This document shows positions 24,586-35,553 of a stretch of 64,000 bases of DNA, piece by piece (position 1 is the first letter of the stretch; every line of letters begins with the position of its first letter). Source of the stretch: Sclerodactyla briareus. Lineage: Eukaryota > Echinodermata > Holothuroidea > Dendrochirotida > Sclerodactylidae. The translations under genes were made by a program, and so were the position numbers. The notes under the pieces were generated by a model. The model saw only the letters and a program-made list of their open reading frames with translations, was not told the DNA's origin and searched no databases. The stretch is from positions 1-64,000 of the forward strand of contig JAODTK010005551.1 of NCBI GenBank assembly GCA_026419785.1. Direction: 5' to 3'.

Positions 24586-25535
24586 ATGTTTCGAAAATCA
24601 CAAATCTCATTTGGGGGGCACATGGGGTTGGGGACAAGGTTTTCGAGGGTGGGGGAGGGGCACGTGCGACGACACTGGCAATGAAGTATGGCGGGGGATG
24701 TATCTGACTTCCTTCCTGTGCCCTCGGGGGTAGGCAGGGTGACACTAGTCCCAACACTGTAAAAAATGTAAAAACGTTTACGTAGAAAAAATGCTCTGAA
24801 AGTTGCTGCAACGAACATTCATGTTTCCTTTGATAACCGTGTGTTACAGGTTGAACGTTTAAATCAGAGTACTGTAGTATGGTGAAGGTACAACTATTCG
24901 TGTTTCCACAGGGAAACTGAGTTGCTGAAACCATGTTACGGGGTTTCTACATAAAAAGCATGAGTTTTCGCAGGGGAAACGCCAAACATGCGTTATGTTA
25001 ACCTAGAATTTGCGGAAATACTTCAAAGGGGCTCTACCTTAACCCATTGGTGTATTCTCGGCGTGCACAGTGTTAACAAATGATAAGATACAAGATTCAA
25101 GATCACATTGAAACACGAATATTCGTGGCAAAACAACTTTCAACCCTCTTTTATGTAGCGTAAGTCTTCACGATGTAAAAAAAAACATAATTTGCTTGAG
25201 GGGGGTGCGGGGTTTGCTCATGTGATCCAAGGACTGACAGTGGCGCTATGGGACAGGTGCCCCGCCCACATTTTGTTCCCCTCCAGGTTTTGGAAGGCTG
25301 GGGGGTAAATAAAATATTTTAAAAAAAGTGGGGGGGAAAAAAATGACCCGAAGGATTCAGACTAGACAATGGTGGAACTAGGGGAATGGGGGGGCCTGGG
25401 AAATTTACACGCCCCTTCCCATTTTGCCCCTCCCCAATTTGAAGGGCACTATTGTGGGGCCAAATCCCCCCGTATCGCCCAATGCACTGTATAGTTAGTC
25501 GGAATCAAGGGCAAAAATCAAAATGAAAGCGGAAG
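24586..25535. other. No gene recognised; G/C-run-rich sequence
   Basis: Contains many G and C runs of 5-8 bases (24,610-24,740 and 25,195-25,480), typical of decayed short interspersed repeats. No paired copy was found in the window. Confidence 0.5.
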
Positions 25536-27912
25536 CTGCGTAGATGGGCTTGGGACCGAGTTAGTGTGTGAAACAAAATGGCTATAATATAGGGCCTAGG
25601 CTATATAACACTCATTTAGTGCCCTAATGGGCCTAGCCTATCACATTGGGCAATGCATGGTCAACGATATGCATACTGCGTGCCATCTCGTCTCGAAGAA
25701 AACCTCAGATAATCGACCTATAATGTCGAGATTTTTTTTTTTTTTACCACAAACGCCATGCCAGTTCGTCAGTGTTTTTCCCAATACGTATTGCAAGTTA
25801 TTCAGTAATAAAAATTAAAACGGGGCACTATTCTAAAATCTTATAAAACTCACCCAATTTACCAGGTTTTGGTTGACGCGACCGACACTGCCGGTAAGCA
25901 CGTGCGTATATACCAGGTAACCCTAATTTACGGATTTTGTTACTCCCATTTTCGGAGTGGAGTTCCTGTTTCGTTGGAACGAAATTGCTATTCAATTGCC
26001 TCGGTTAAGGTTACCCGATTAGCTATCCATGAGAGTAAACCAGGATATTTGGTATTTTGCTTACTTGAGTTCAATGCATCGGGAATTCCCAAGTTATCAA
26101 GCAAAACGGATTATCGATAAATGTTAATACATGTCAATTTACGACGAACATAAACAAAACACCGGATCATCAACTACGCTGAATGGAAGATTGGCTTCAT
26201 TAATGGTTTATCCGTCATCAAAACTAAGATTATCTATAATAAACACGGGGTTGAGAGAAACGTTTAATATTTTTTTTTTATAGTAAGTTTCCAACACCTG
26301 TAATGCTTAGACAAGGAAAGAGTCGCGGTTGCACTGATTCGGGAGTTTCCTCTGTTGGTGAAGTCAGAGTTTTTTTGTTTTTTTTAATGTTTGCTGAAAT
26401 ACTCAATGAGGTCTTAGATTCTCTAGCTAGACGAATCTTGGCACTTATTCGAGAGCTCGATCCGTTGGGACTTCTTGGTCATGGCTGAGCCAAGTCGAAG
26501 TCGAAACACTTCGGTGGTATTTTGAACAGTGTTGTCCAGTCAGTTCAGGTCTGGGTGAGAAGGAGGTCACTAGTCTTCAGTCTTCCTTAACTGGGTCACG
26601 CCTGCCGCGACGGCCAAGTGGTTGGGCGTATCCAGACAGTTGGTGAAGGGGTTGGCCAGGCATAAGCCTGTTGCCTGGGGAGTAGGTCGGGAATAAAAGC
26701 GGCAGGCGGGGTGCGGATAACTGTGTAGTAGATGGGCTTGGGACCGAGTTAGTAAGTGAAACAATAATGGTATAATATAGGCATAGGCTACTAACACTTG
26801 TAGTCTGACTATGGGCCGCGCCTACACATTGGGCAATGCTCATGGTCAACGACCTGCACTGCGTGACAGCTCGACTCGAAGAAAACCTCAGATAATCGAA
26901 CTATTAATGTCGATATTTCACTACAAAAATTCCAGTTCCAGTTAGTCAGTGGTACCCATACGTCTTGCAAGTTCTTCAGTAATAAATGAAACGGGGGCAA
27001 TATTATGGAAATATCATTAAAACTCACCCAATTTATCCAGGTTTTTTTGGGGTTGACGCGACGACACTGCCCCCCGTAAGCATGCGTAAATATACCAGGT
27101 ATACCCTAATTTACGGATTTGTACTCCCATTTTCGGAGTGGAGGTCGGGTCGTTTGGATGAACGGCAATGCTATTCAATGCCTCGGTTAACGTTACCCGA
27201 TGAGCTGAATTACATGAGAGGAGGAACCAAGAGATATTGTATTTTGCTGACTTGGTTCAATGCATCCGGGACCAATGGGATTCCAAGTTATTATCAAAAC
27301 GGCTTATCGATAAATTTTAATACATGTCAATTACGCCGGAAACTAAACCCAAAACACCGGGATTCATTAACTACGCTTGAATGGAAGATTGGCTTCATTA
27401 ATGAATTCTCGTCATTAAAAAACTAAAATTATCATATAAGTAAACACAGGGTTGAGAGAGAACGTTTACATATTTTTTCGTTTTAATAGTGAACGATGTC
27501 CACCACTGTAGGGATAGACAAATGGAAAGATTCGCGGTTGCATGATTCGGAGTTTCGGTGGTGAATTCAGAAGTTTTGGTTTTTGTAAGGTTGCTGAAAT
27601 ACTCAATGAGCTCGTAGATTCTCTAGTGAGACGATCTGGGGGCATGTTCGAGAGCTCGATCCGTTGGGAAGTATTGTGCATGGACTGAGGCAGGTCGAAC
27701 ACTTCGGTGGTACTTTGAACATGTTGTCCAGTCAGTTCAGGTGCTGGGGAGAACGTGGAGGTCACGCGATGTTCTTCAGTCTTCATCGACTGGGTCTGCC
27801 TGCGCGACGGCCAAGTGGTTGGGCGCCTGCCAGACAGTGGGGAAGGGGGGTTTGGCCAGGCATAAGCTGTTTCCTGGCTGGAGTAGGTCGGCTGAATAAA
27901 AGCGGCAGGCGG
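25536..27912 (+). repeat. Two-copy tandem duplication of ~1.19 kb
   Basis: Copy 1 is about 25,536-26,722 and copy 2 about 26,727-27,912. Both start 'gtagatgggcttgggaccgagtt' (25,541 and 26,730), share 'gaagaaaacctcagataatcga' (25,697 and 26,878), 'accctaatttacggattt' (25,919 and 27,103), 'atggaagattggcttcatta' (26,182 and 27,380), and end near 'ataaaagcggcaggcggg' (26,693 and 27,895). Many indels separate the copies. Frames in one copy are broken in the other, for example the 189-codon minus-strand frame at 27,466-28,035, which hits stops in copy 1. Confidence 0.9.
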
Positions 27913-27943
27913 GTGAGGCATACGATACCCGCCTAAAGTGTTG

Positions 27944-28374
27944 GAACAAAGCTTTTTTAGTACCGTCCGGAGCTGGGGACGGTCAATTTGGCTCAGAGGC
28001 TGTGGAGCAATCCCCCTCCCCCTGCCCTGGTTCAATGTTGGGAAAAGTTCTTAGGATTGTGAATGGAACTAAGAAATGGCAACATTGAAAACAGGGGAAG
28101 CGGGGGTTTTCGTAATACGTGCAGTTTGTTCCAACTACTTTTGGCGGTGATTGAACCTCGCCAAAAAGAACAAAGCTTCTCGTATTACCGTATCCGGAGC
28201 TGGGACGGTGAATTTGTCGAAGCAAACAGAGCCCAGCCCCCCATTTCATTGTGGGAGACAGTTCTAGAATGGGATGAACTAAGAAATTTAACAATGAATC
28301 GGGGGCGCCCGGGTTCTGCAAACGCAAGGGCGCAGCCACTGTCTGAAAGTTGAGGGGAGGGGGGGGGGGGGGGG
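27944..28374 (+). repeat. Two-copy ~222-bp tandem repeat ending in a G16 run
   Basis: Units begin 'gaacaaagctt' at about 27,944 and 28,168 and share a 'ccggagctggg(g)acggt' segment and 'gaactaagaaat'. The second unit runs into G16 at 28,359-28,374. The start of unit 1 lies immediately after the 1.19-kb duplication. Confidence 0.8.
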
Positions 28375-28461
28375 TAAAGAAGCAATCGGGGGATGGGGTC
28401 GAAGCGTGATGGGAAACCTTTTGTGTATGGGGAAAACATCATTCGGTATGGAGGCCTTCCC

Positions 28462-28545
28462 AAAAGTTGAGGGGGTCATGACCCCCCGGACCCCCTAGTG
28501 GCTGCGCCTTGGCATACGCGCAGTTTTTCTTTCAAACTAATTTCG
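28462..28545. repeat. Palindrome-bearing repeat fragment
   Basis: Contains a 16-bp perfect palindrome, GGGGGTCATGACCCCC (28,471-28,486), after 'aaagttgag', which also precedes the G16 run at 28,345-28,360. It then continues with 'gtggctgcgcc' and a 'acgcgcagtttt..ttcaaac' stretch similar to 28,120-28,135. It looks like a decayed further unit of the neighbouring repeat. Confidence 0.45.
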
Positions 28546-28549
28546 GAGG

Positions 28550-30509
28550 GGATTGTAGGTGCCTCCAGGTAATGCGATGTGAGCGTGGGAACTTTGTTCC
28601 TCTGCAGCGTCCGATGCGCTTACTTCTAATCAATTCGCTATGGTAAATCTTTAAGAAATAGCGACCGTTATCGTGCAAAATTGACAGTTTATCATGACCA
28701 CGTCTGTGCTGGTGGGTCCGACTTAATTGTGTTATGCAAGTTACGATAGGAACCATAGCGGCCAAAAAGTCATCAAAATACAATGGAACGAGCACCCCGA
28801 GTAGGTAGAAGTACATGCACAAATGCGGCATTGATGCAGCCTCATTGATACGGAATGCTATGGAATACCTTGCGTAAAACAATTGAACGGATATAGGCCT
28901 ACATGATGGCTGCGATATAATTACTTTCACGTGATTATACAGTGATTTCCTCATAAAATATCATCCAAAAAAATGTATTTTTTCACGCCGTCTAAATAGC
29001 ATCTTATTGTCCAAGGTGGGCATGCCACACTGCGACTATGGATCGTAGCAAGCAGGTGAGTTTTGTAAATGCAAATGCGAATTTCGGCATTCTCCATCAA
29101 TGCCAAATTCACATGTGCATGGACGGTGAAAGTGTTATTATATGTTGTAGCGATTTGCAGTGTTGGGAGGCAAATTCACTCTATATTTAGATAGCATGGA
29201 ACGAACCTTGAGTAGGCAAAATAACCACGTGTTGTTGGGCTTTTGTGTCAACGTAACAAGAAAGCAAATTTTGTGTAGTGATTGCTCGCCTTGGTCAGGT
29301 TATCGTTCGTGACACTCCTTACTTTCATCAAAATATTGTAATTCCCATAAGGAAGCTATCTACCGAATTTCAGCTTGATTCTGTACTCACTCGTGGTCAC
29401 AGGTTTTCCAGATTGAGATCTACAATGACCTCAAATGGACCTCGACTGGGACTGTATGAGGAACTCACATTTCCAAGAATAGGCTAGATCATCCAGGTAG
29501 GGTTGAGTTTATCATATTCACTAGCTAAAATAGGCCAGATGATCCATTTATTTTTCCCAAATTCACCCACTTTTTACTGAAATGGACTCCACATCTACAC
29601 CTTTCCAAGGCGAGGAGGCTATAATCAAGTGTTTCGACTGAATGAAAAGCTTGGCAGAAAACAGTTTTTGACGAATTCGAATATTTTCAACTACTGAGAG
29701 ACAGGGTACTTATTACTGGTTAGAGATGTTAATTATCAAGTGGACGATTTACAGTATGCTGGAACCAAACGTTTAATGATTCTGGTAGATGGGTTGAACC
29801 TCGAACAGAACGTAACTGAATTTATCCATACTGGTGGTCATACTGGATCATGCTGTAACTCCTAGATAGGGTGATGTCCTGGCAAAATTATGTGAGGTTT
29901 TCAATCCAGGGCTATTACACTATTTTGGTATTCTCTCGAACATGCATATCAACCCACCTTATTCGTCAGTTGAAGCTAGCGCACCCTAACAAGGTGTTTC
30001 CTGATAAGCTACCAATATTGTATAGAACTGATTGTATTGGTTAAGGTTGCATTAGGATTTAGGGTCAGCGTTATCCAATGAGGAGACATTTTGTTAGAGG
30101 TTCGCTTCGGATCATTATTCATTCCTGAAATTAGTACGGTCCAAACTGACTTCCGAGTGATTTCTCTCATGTTATGTTACGCTTCTCTATGTGGGCCTCA
30201 TATATCAGTTCCATTCAATTAACTGCTGCTAGGAGGCGAGAATAAAGTGCTTCGAGTAAATAAAATTCGTAGAACAATTTGTGAAAGGACCGCTATCAAC
30301 TGCAGTGGTCGGTAGTAACAGAGAGTTCAGTAACACAGAGTATTTTCAAGTAACCGATTGCACAATACCTACACTGCGCTTAAGAGAAGTATTGCACGCA
30401 ACCTGTCCATGTTACATACCAACAGATTATAACGTATTCAAACATAGGAATGCATCGATAAAATCAGTAATAAGTCATTTAATTTTTGAAGAATTTTAGT
30501 AGAATTGTT
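28550..30509. other. No gene recognised
   Basis: I see no repeat copy or convincing ORF. A 69-codon frame at 29,278-29,487 sits between acceptor-like and donor-like dinucleotides, but its stop lies before the donor, so an exon is not supported. Confidence 0.5.
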
Positions 30510-30560
30510 GCCAGTAATTGACTGTACATTGAGTTTACAGTAATTTACTGTAAATTATAT
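30510..30560 (+). repeat. ACAGTAA palindromic repeat, left of the recombinase fragment
   Basis: Contains the self-complementary stretch TTTACAGTAATTTACTGTAAA (30,535-30,555 region), the same motif type that fills 31,496-31,740 on the other side of the recombinase/hairpin segment. Confidence 0.6.
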
Positions 30561-31232
30561 CTCCTATTTACATACGTACTCAGGAGGTCATGTGAGAGAG
30601 TGCGGTGAACGAAAATGTCTAATGATCGCCTGTGTGTCTTCCAAACATTGGAGGAGTATCTCAAGCGGACAGAGCCGTTAAGGTCTGGGCAAAGCAGTTG
30701 TTTCTCAGCTATATTGGGCAACATATGTCAGTGTCTCGAGAAACAATTGCAAGGTGGCTCAAGCTTGTACTTGTACTAGCAGGAATTGATGTACGTCAGT
30801 TTACAGCACACGGCACCAGGGCGGCAGCCTGCTCTGCAGCCGAGAGAGCCAAAGTGACTGTGGATGAAATCATGCGTCAGGCTGGGTGGGCGTCAGAGCT
30901 GACATTTGCTCGGTTTTACAGTAAAGATATTTCAGCAAAGACAGGAATTTTTGCTAATGCTATTTTGAAGTCATGAGGTTAGGGCCACTTGTGACTTAGT
31001 GCTCTTTCTTTTTTCCATATTGAGACATGAACGTAGTTGATTATTGTTTTCTGCCATCAATCTCATTTTGTTTGTTGGCAGTGCTGAGGTAACAGTGCAA
31101 GCACATACACTGGTTCGTATATATACTACAGAGAAAACTACATTGTTGGTGCCATCTTCTTTTTTCTTCTGCATTGGCGAGCTTTAAAGTCTCACATGAC
31201 CTCCTGTACGTATGTGAATGAGGATATATAAT
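30554..31232 (+). mobile_element. DIRS-like element fragment with inverted terminal repeats
   Basis: A tyrosine-recombinase remnant (30,615-30,976) lies between inverted repeats. Left arm 30,554-30,597 matches the reverse complement of 31,190-31,232 over about 44 bp with a few mismatches. A second inverted match pairs 30,571-30,617 with 31,370-31,413. Inverted repeats together with a tyrosine recombinase are the signature of DIRS-group retroelements, which integrate circular cDNA. Gag, reverse transcriptase and methylase segments are absent, so this is either an internally deleted copy or a related recombinase-only element such as a Crypton. The fragment is embedded in ACAGTAA-type repeats. 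Confidence 0.65.
30615..30976 (+). pseudogene. Tyrosine recombinase C-terminal half (DIRS-like), frame-shifted
   Basis: The frame 30,632-30,976 encodes the catalytic C-terminal half of a tyrosine recombinase, which would cut and rejoin DNA through a tyrosine-DNA link. Visible landmarks are a VSRETIARWLK helix (near 30,733-30,765), the H-x-x-R box as HGTR (30,809-30,820), the tryptophan of AGW (30,887-30,889) and the nucleophile tyrosine in RFYSKD (30,917-30,919). The normal stop follows 19 codons later. A second frame starting at the ATG at 30,615 carries the preceding helix (VFQTLEEYLKR) and runs into it, so a single indel near 30,690-30,700 breaks the gene. The N-terminal DNA-binding part and the first catalytic arginine are missing. 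Composition and motifs match the DIRS/Ngaro group better than phage integrases; Crypton is an alternative. Confidence 0.75.
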
Positions 31233-31234
31233 TC

Positions 31235-31472
31235 CCAAAATAAACGAGACCTGAATGAAATGTAGGGTTGACGTTTAATTGGAATTATGTCGACTCTGTT
31301 ACGAGTACGAGAGAGGTTATGTGCCCTCCCTCCCTCCCTGTTCTCGCCAATGCAGCCTTTGAATAATGGCATTCTCGTTCACCGACTTCTCACATAACCT
31401 CCCTCGTACGTAACGAGTCCAACATATTCCAATTAACAACCCTAATTTCATCCAGGTCTCGTTTAATTTTGG
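31235..31472. repeat. Long hairpin (89/82-nt arms, 67-nt loop)
   Basis: Arm 31,235-31,323 is the reverse complement of 31,391-31,472 with only small gaps and substitutions. Shared pieces are 'ccaaaat(t)aaacgagacctg', 'tagggttg', 'ttaattggaat', 'acgag' and 'gaggttatgtg'. The loop begins with CCCTCCCTCCCTCCC and carries 'cattctcgttcaccg', which is the inverted partner of the left recombinase flank. It fits two inverted element ends abutting head to head, or an internal complementary region of a DIRS-type element. Confidence 0.85.
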
Positions 31473-31495
31473 AATTTCTGCAGTAAACTTCAGTT

Positions 31496-31740
31496 CCGTG
31501 TAGAATTCACAGTAAATCACTGTAGATTATACAGTAAACTACTGTAAAATTTACAGTCAAATATTACTGGAATTTTTCACTGTAACTCATTGTTGAATTC
31601 ACAGTGCATTGCTAGCGAATAAATTTACAGAAAAATATTACTGGAATTTTTACTGTCAATCATTGTTGAATTTACAGTGAATTGCTTGCAAATAATTTAC
31701 AGTCCATTAACGGCATCTATATAGTAAAGTTGTTTACAGT
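31496..31740 (+). repeat. ACAGTAA-type tandem repeat (74-bp units)
   Basis: Two 74-bp units (31,547-31,620 and 31,621-31,694) share 'aaatttacag', 'atattactggaattttt' and 'cattgttgaat(t/c)..acagtg'. They are preceded by alternating ACAGTAAA/TTTACTGT palindromes (31,509-31,546) and followed by a partial third unit. Confidence 0.85.
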
Positions 31741-32004
31741 GCTGGCAGGAGACTTTTGCAGCCGCCTCAAATGTATTTTGGAGCACCATGGCATAAAATC
31801 TCACATCCCTGCAGTAAAACAAGATTACTACTAGCAGCAAATTTGTTTATGACTTACGTGAAGCAGTGATATACGATTGAGCGACGTATACATGTGCTGG
31901 GACACACTTTCATTTTTTTCATTGGTAACTCGAATCTGCGGGAAGTGTAGAGCTAGATAATAAACTTCCGAGATGCTTTTAGCGAAAGTTCATCTCAGGA
32001 GAAG

Positions 32005-32955
32005 AATAATTCTGTGGTAATTGCAATATTCTCTTTAGATGGTATAAACAATGAAATGATTTGAAATAATGATGGTGAAGAATGATTTCTGAAAGGTCAC
32101 TGTACTTGCGGGTAAAGAATGATGTGGAGTCATTACAGTGACCAGGCGCTCATTCAGCCGAAGAGGTAGAAAAAATACTCAGTCGATGACTGCACGTAAC
32201 GAGCTTTCAGAGGTTCAAGTTGGCTTGTGTGTGAGGTATTAGCAGATTTTCGATACTGTCTAGAGAGTAAACAGGTTGCCGAAATGCCCATTATTAGACC
32301 AGGGCAACGTGAAGCATAGCCAAGCACACGGGTTGGCTCGAATGAATTGTTTGACCCATGGCTGCGAGGGACCACATAACCAGTAGACAGTTGGAGAAAA
32401 CCTTCTGACGCTCTAGACAGCGTCAGCTACTAATGGTGAATTGAAATATCTTATCTCCAATGTCTCCTCTACTCCGGGGGTATCCTACAACAAGGAAATT
32501 AGATACAGATACCCTGCTAATTGGGAACAGTAGAGAACATTACTGTTGAAGGGGGTGCACTAACATTTTGGAAGATCCTTACTGTTCAAATATTTATATT
32601 TTCAAGTCGAGGCCGAACATGTTTGCCGAAATTCAATCTAGTGCCAGCCCTCTTCTGTCGTCCTCGTTTGTTCCTTGTCCCTTGTATCATCGCGGCGAAA
32701 CCATTGTATTCTGTGCCTCATAAACGTACTCACAACTAATATGAATGGCCGTCCCGGGAGTTTGTTTCTGTAGACTAAAACCACCTATCTCTATTCGTTG
32801 AATCGTGGTGATTTTATCCGTCAAAATATCTGGACTCATCTGTATCGGATTTAGTGCGCCAAAGTGACCCCCTAGCGCAACCACTTTCTTCAATTTGCCG
32901 AACGACAAAGAAAGACCATTCTGTTCAAATTATGTTCTTGAGAACGCAATAAAAG
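32005..32955 (+). repeat. Unit X, direct copy at the start of block B
   Basis: The most complete direct copy of the ~950-bp unit whose inverted copy is at 6,955-7,940 and whose deleted direct copy is at 1-290. It leads without a break into the block body shared with A. No matching inverted copy was found on the far side of the body in B (36,980 onward). Confidence 0.75.
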
Positions 32956-35527
32956 AGAGTTAAACTCATAGTATGAATGATCCACATCTAGGTTTCGAAG
33001 CATGACCAAACTTCCTAAAAGTTTCAGTGTTTTGAAATTTGCCGAGTCAGCCTCTACATGTTCCAGTTTATTCTATTGATGAAATTAAAACGACGGAATA
33101 CACTGTTGAATCTGATTGATAACATCTCACGGCTATTGCACTGGTTCCACGTCACTACTTGTCACAAATAACATTTGACTGTTACTCCGTGTCGATGTTT
33201 ATCGCCAACATTAAACGTAGTAGAGTGCACATGACACTCAGTCGGGTGAAGTCATGCTGCAAAACAACTGGGGACGTGTCAGACATATTACTTGCAAAGG
33301 GCTTCCTTTCACGCCCGCCACATTTTGGTAATTGCGTTTCACGAGAGAGCACATGCTTGAGAGCATGCCTCTGAGGAGGAGGTGTATATGGATCAGACCA
33401 GACGTCCGGAGGGTTGAATCGAGAGGATGTCACGGGTGGAAACACTATCAGTATCACATTTTGGTGTGATGAAAGAAACACATGACCTTCGCAAATTAAC
33501 ACATTCGTAAATTGAATAAACGGAATGAACTGACGTTCAAGTACGATAGTCTAATAATGATGAATACAGCCTGACGGTTGAGTTCGATGGGTCGAGCAAG
33601 GTCGTAAAGCAGTGGGAACGTAATGAAGGCACTATCACTACCCATAGAAGGAATCGAATAATACGGTGATAAAATGTGTTTATAGAGTTATATAGCAAGG
33701 AGGCTATGAACTTATTTAAGCTACAAACCGGTACGTTGTTTGAAGATCCCGACAATGTAGAACTGAAACTTGGAGAAGAATCTGAACTACCACTCGTAGG
33801 CTATAAAAAAGCAAAATACAATCCCAGTTTCAAGTATCAACGATGTATTTCACGTGTGATAATCACGAAGAATATTCACACGAATTTACATACTGGAGAG
33901 AAAGAACGCAACCGGTTTCTGTGCGAACTGTGCGCAGTTCCATGTTGAATTAAGGCTACCGCCGAGTGTCTGAGTAAACTGAATTCCACTTGTAGGTTCA
34001 ATAGGTACCAGTTGATGTAATTACCATTCCTTAATTAATACATCTCATGACCTTTGCTCTAAATTCTCCTGTAATCATTGGAAATTATGTCTAGAAATAG
34101 TCGTTCCCAGGTTATTTAGGCTGGAGATTAATCAAGTGCTTATATGTCGTTCTATTTGATCCAGTTCGATATTTCCCGCCAACCTCTTGTTCGGAATGTG
34201 ATATACTCAGAGGAACCCTTACATACGCCTTTATTTCACCCTAGGCAGCTAGACACCCATTCATGTAGCATCGGGAATACTCGTTTCGAGAACGAAGAAC
34301 ATTTCATTTGCAGATGAGAAAGAGAATGATCTGTCCTGGACTTTGATAGCTTTTTATCTCGAGAGTATTTCGCGTAAATATAGATCACTTCTTTGGGAAA
34401 GACGACCCACTTCTTACATCGTCTAGCACGTAATCTGTCACAATACTATCGGTACGAACGGCAATATATGGGGGGGTATTTCAATTGATTCACGGAAGAA
34501 GCACGCATCGTTCAGTGTAATGTGCATTAGCAACACATTCAATATAACGTAATTGAGATTCGTGTCGTTACAGTTTTCAGACCTAATTGAGGTACTTGTT
34601 TTGTGGGTGTGGTAGCATTTCAATTATCAGTATTCGCTAAAACATTAATGAACTGTTCCAGGAGTATTCTCCACGGATTTCAGAAATGCATATATTCTCC
34701 GAATTGTCACATTTAATGAAACTCAATTGTGTCCCGGATAGAGGTGACACAACATTTAGGTTCCCCCTCTCCTAAAAGTCTGAAGCTAGACACTTCAATA
34801 AATCCCAAGTTATGTCTCAACATGTTGATATTTTGGAATTCGGCAATACTTCGGTAATATATCTTTTTTAACTGCTTCCACGAGGTGGCATGGTGGAATT
34901 TGCTATATTTGCTATTCCGTGTGGATTTCTCCCTTCAAACTTCTCGGTCTATCAAGCCGTACACAAAGCTCCAATACTCCGTTGTTTTTAGTTCTGGTCA
35001 CTTAATCTGGATTTTATATCCTCGAGTATAGTCCAAGTGTTACCACATGTGAAGAGGGGCATGAAAATTCACTAAACTCAATAATTATTATAACTCTAGA
35101 ACGAGGAAAATCTGAATATGAAGTGGTAGTTTTGAAGGTCGCATATTTAGCAGAAAATGTGCCCGATTCATCTCTTGCTACAACGAAATTCTGCCATTTG
35201 CGAATAATCTACATATTTATTTTCAGCCATTAAAAGTAAGTATCTAAATTGCCATGTTGACAAATTAAGAATATCAGGATGATTGATGAGCCAGACTGAA
35301 ATAATGACACACAATTGTCCCCTCATTTTTTTTTTAAATCACCCATATAAGCACTAGCTATAAAGAACTATCTTACTTCAGAGTAAATACATCATATATC
35401 GTTGAAATGACAATCTGATCTTTAAATTGCTCGCCGAAATCGGTTCCTCGCCTACGAGCTATTATGAATCGCATTTAGTCCCTGTCCTCGCAACTGGACA
35501 TTCCATTTTGTAAAGAGGGGAACGAGG

Positions 35528-35553
35528 GTGGGTGTGTGGGGGGGGGGGGGGGG
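35528..35553 (+). repeat. Short GT tract with G16 run
   Basis: Homologous position to 5,275-5,324 in block A, retained in both copies of the duplication. Confidence 0.88.

Noticed and set aside
24461..24934. 157-codon minus-strand frame
   Set aside because: Half of it is the 855-bp repeat read backward, and the equivalent frame is interrupted in copy 1 (3.6-4.5 kb).
27466..28035. 189-codon minus-strand frame, the longest in the window
   Set aside because: It crosses the boundary of the 1.19-kb tandem copy and the 0.22-kb repeat. The aligned region of copy 1 (26,280-26,560) has stops in the same frame; composition is proline/serine-rich without motifs.
29278..29487. Possible exon between TAG and GT dinucleotides
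   Set aside because: The frame stops before the donor-like site and no adjoining exon or protein similarity is recognised.
31496..31740. Possible CRISPR-like array (regular short repeats)
   Set aside because: Units are contiguous 74-bp tandem copies with no unique spacers, in a eukaryotic context.
33676..33948. Frame containing HTGEK, suggestive of a C2H2 zinc-finger linker
   Set aside because: Only one linker-like word, no paired C..C/H..H fingers before it, and the homologous place in block A (about 1,670-1,770) does not encode it.
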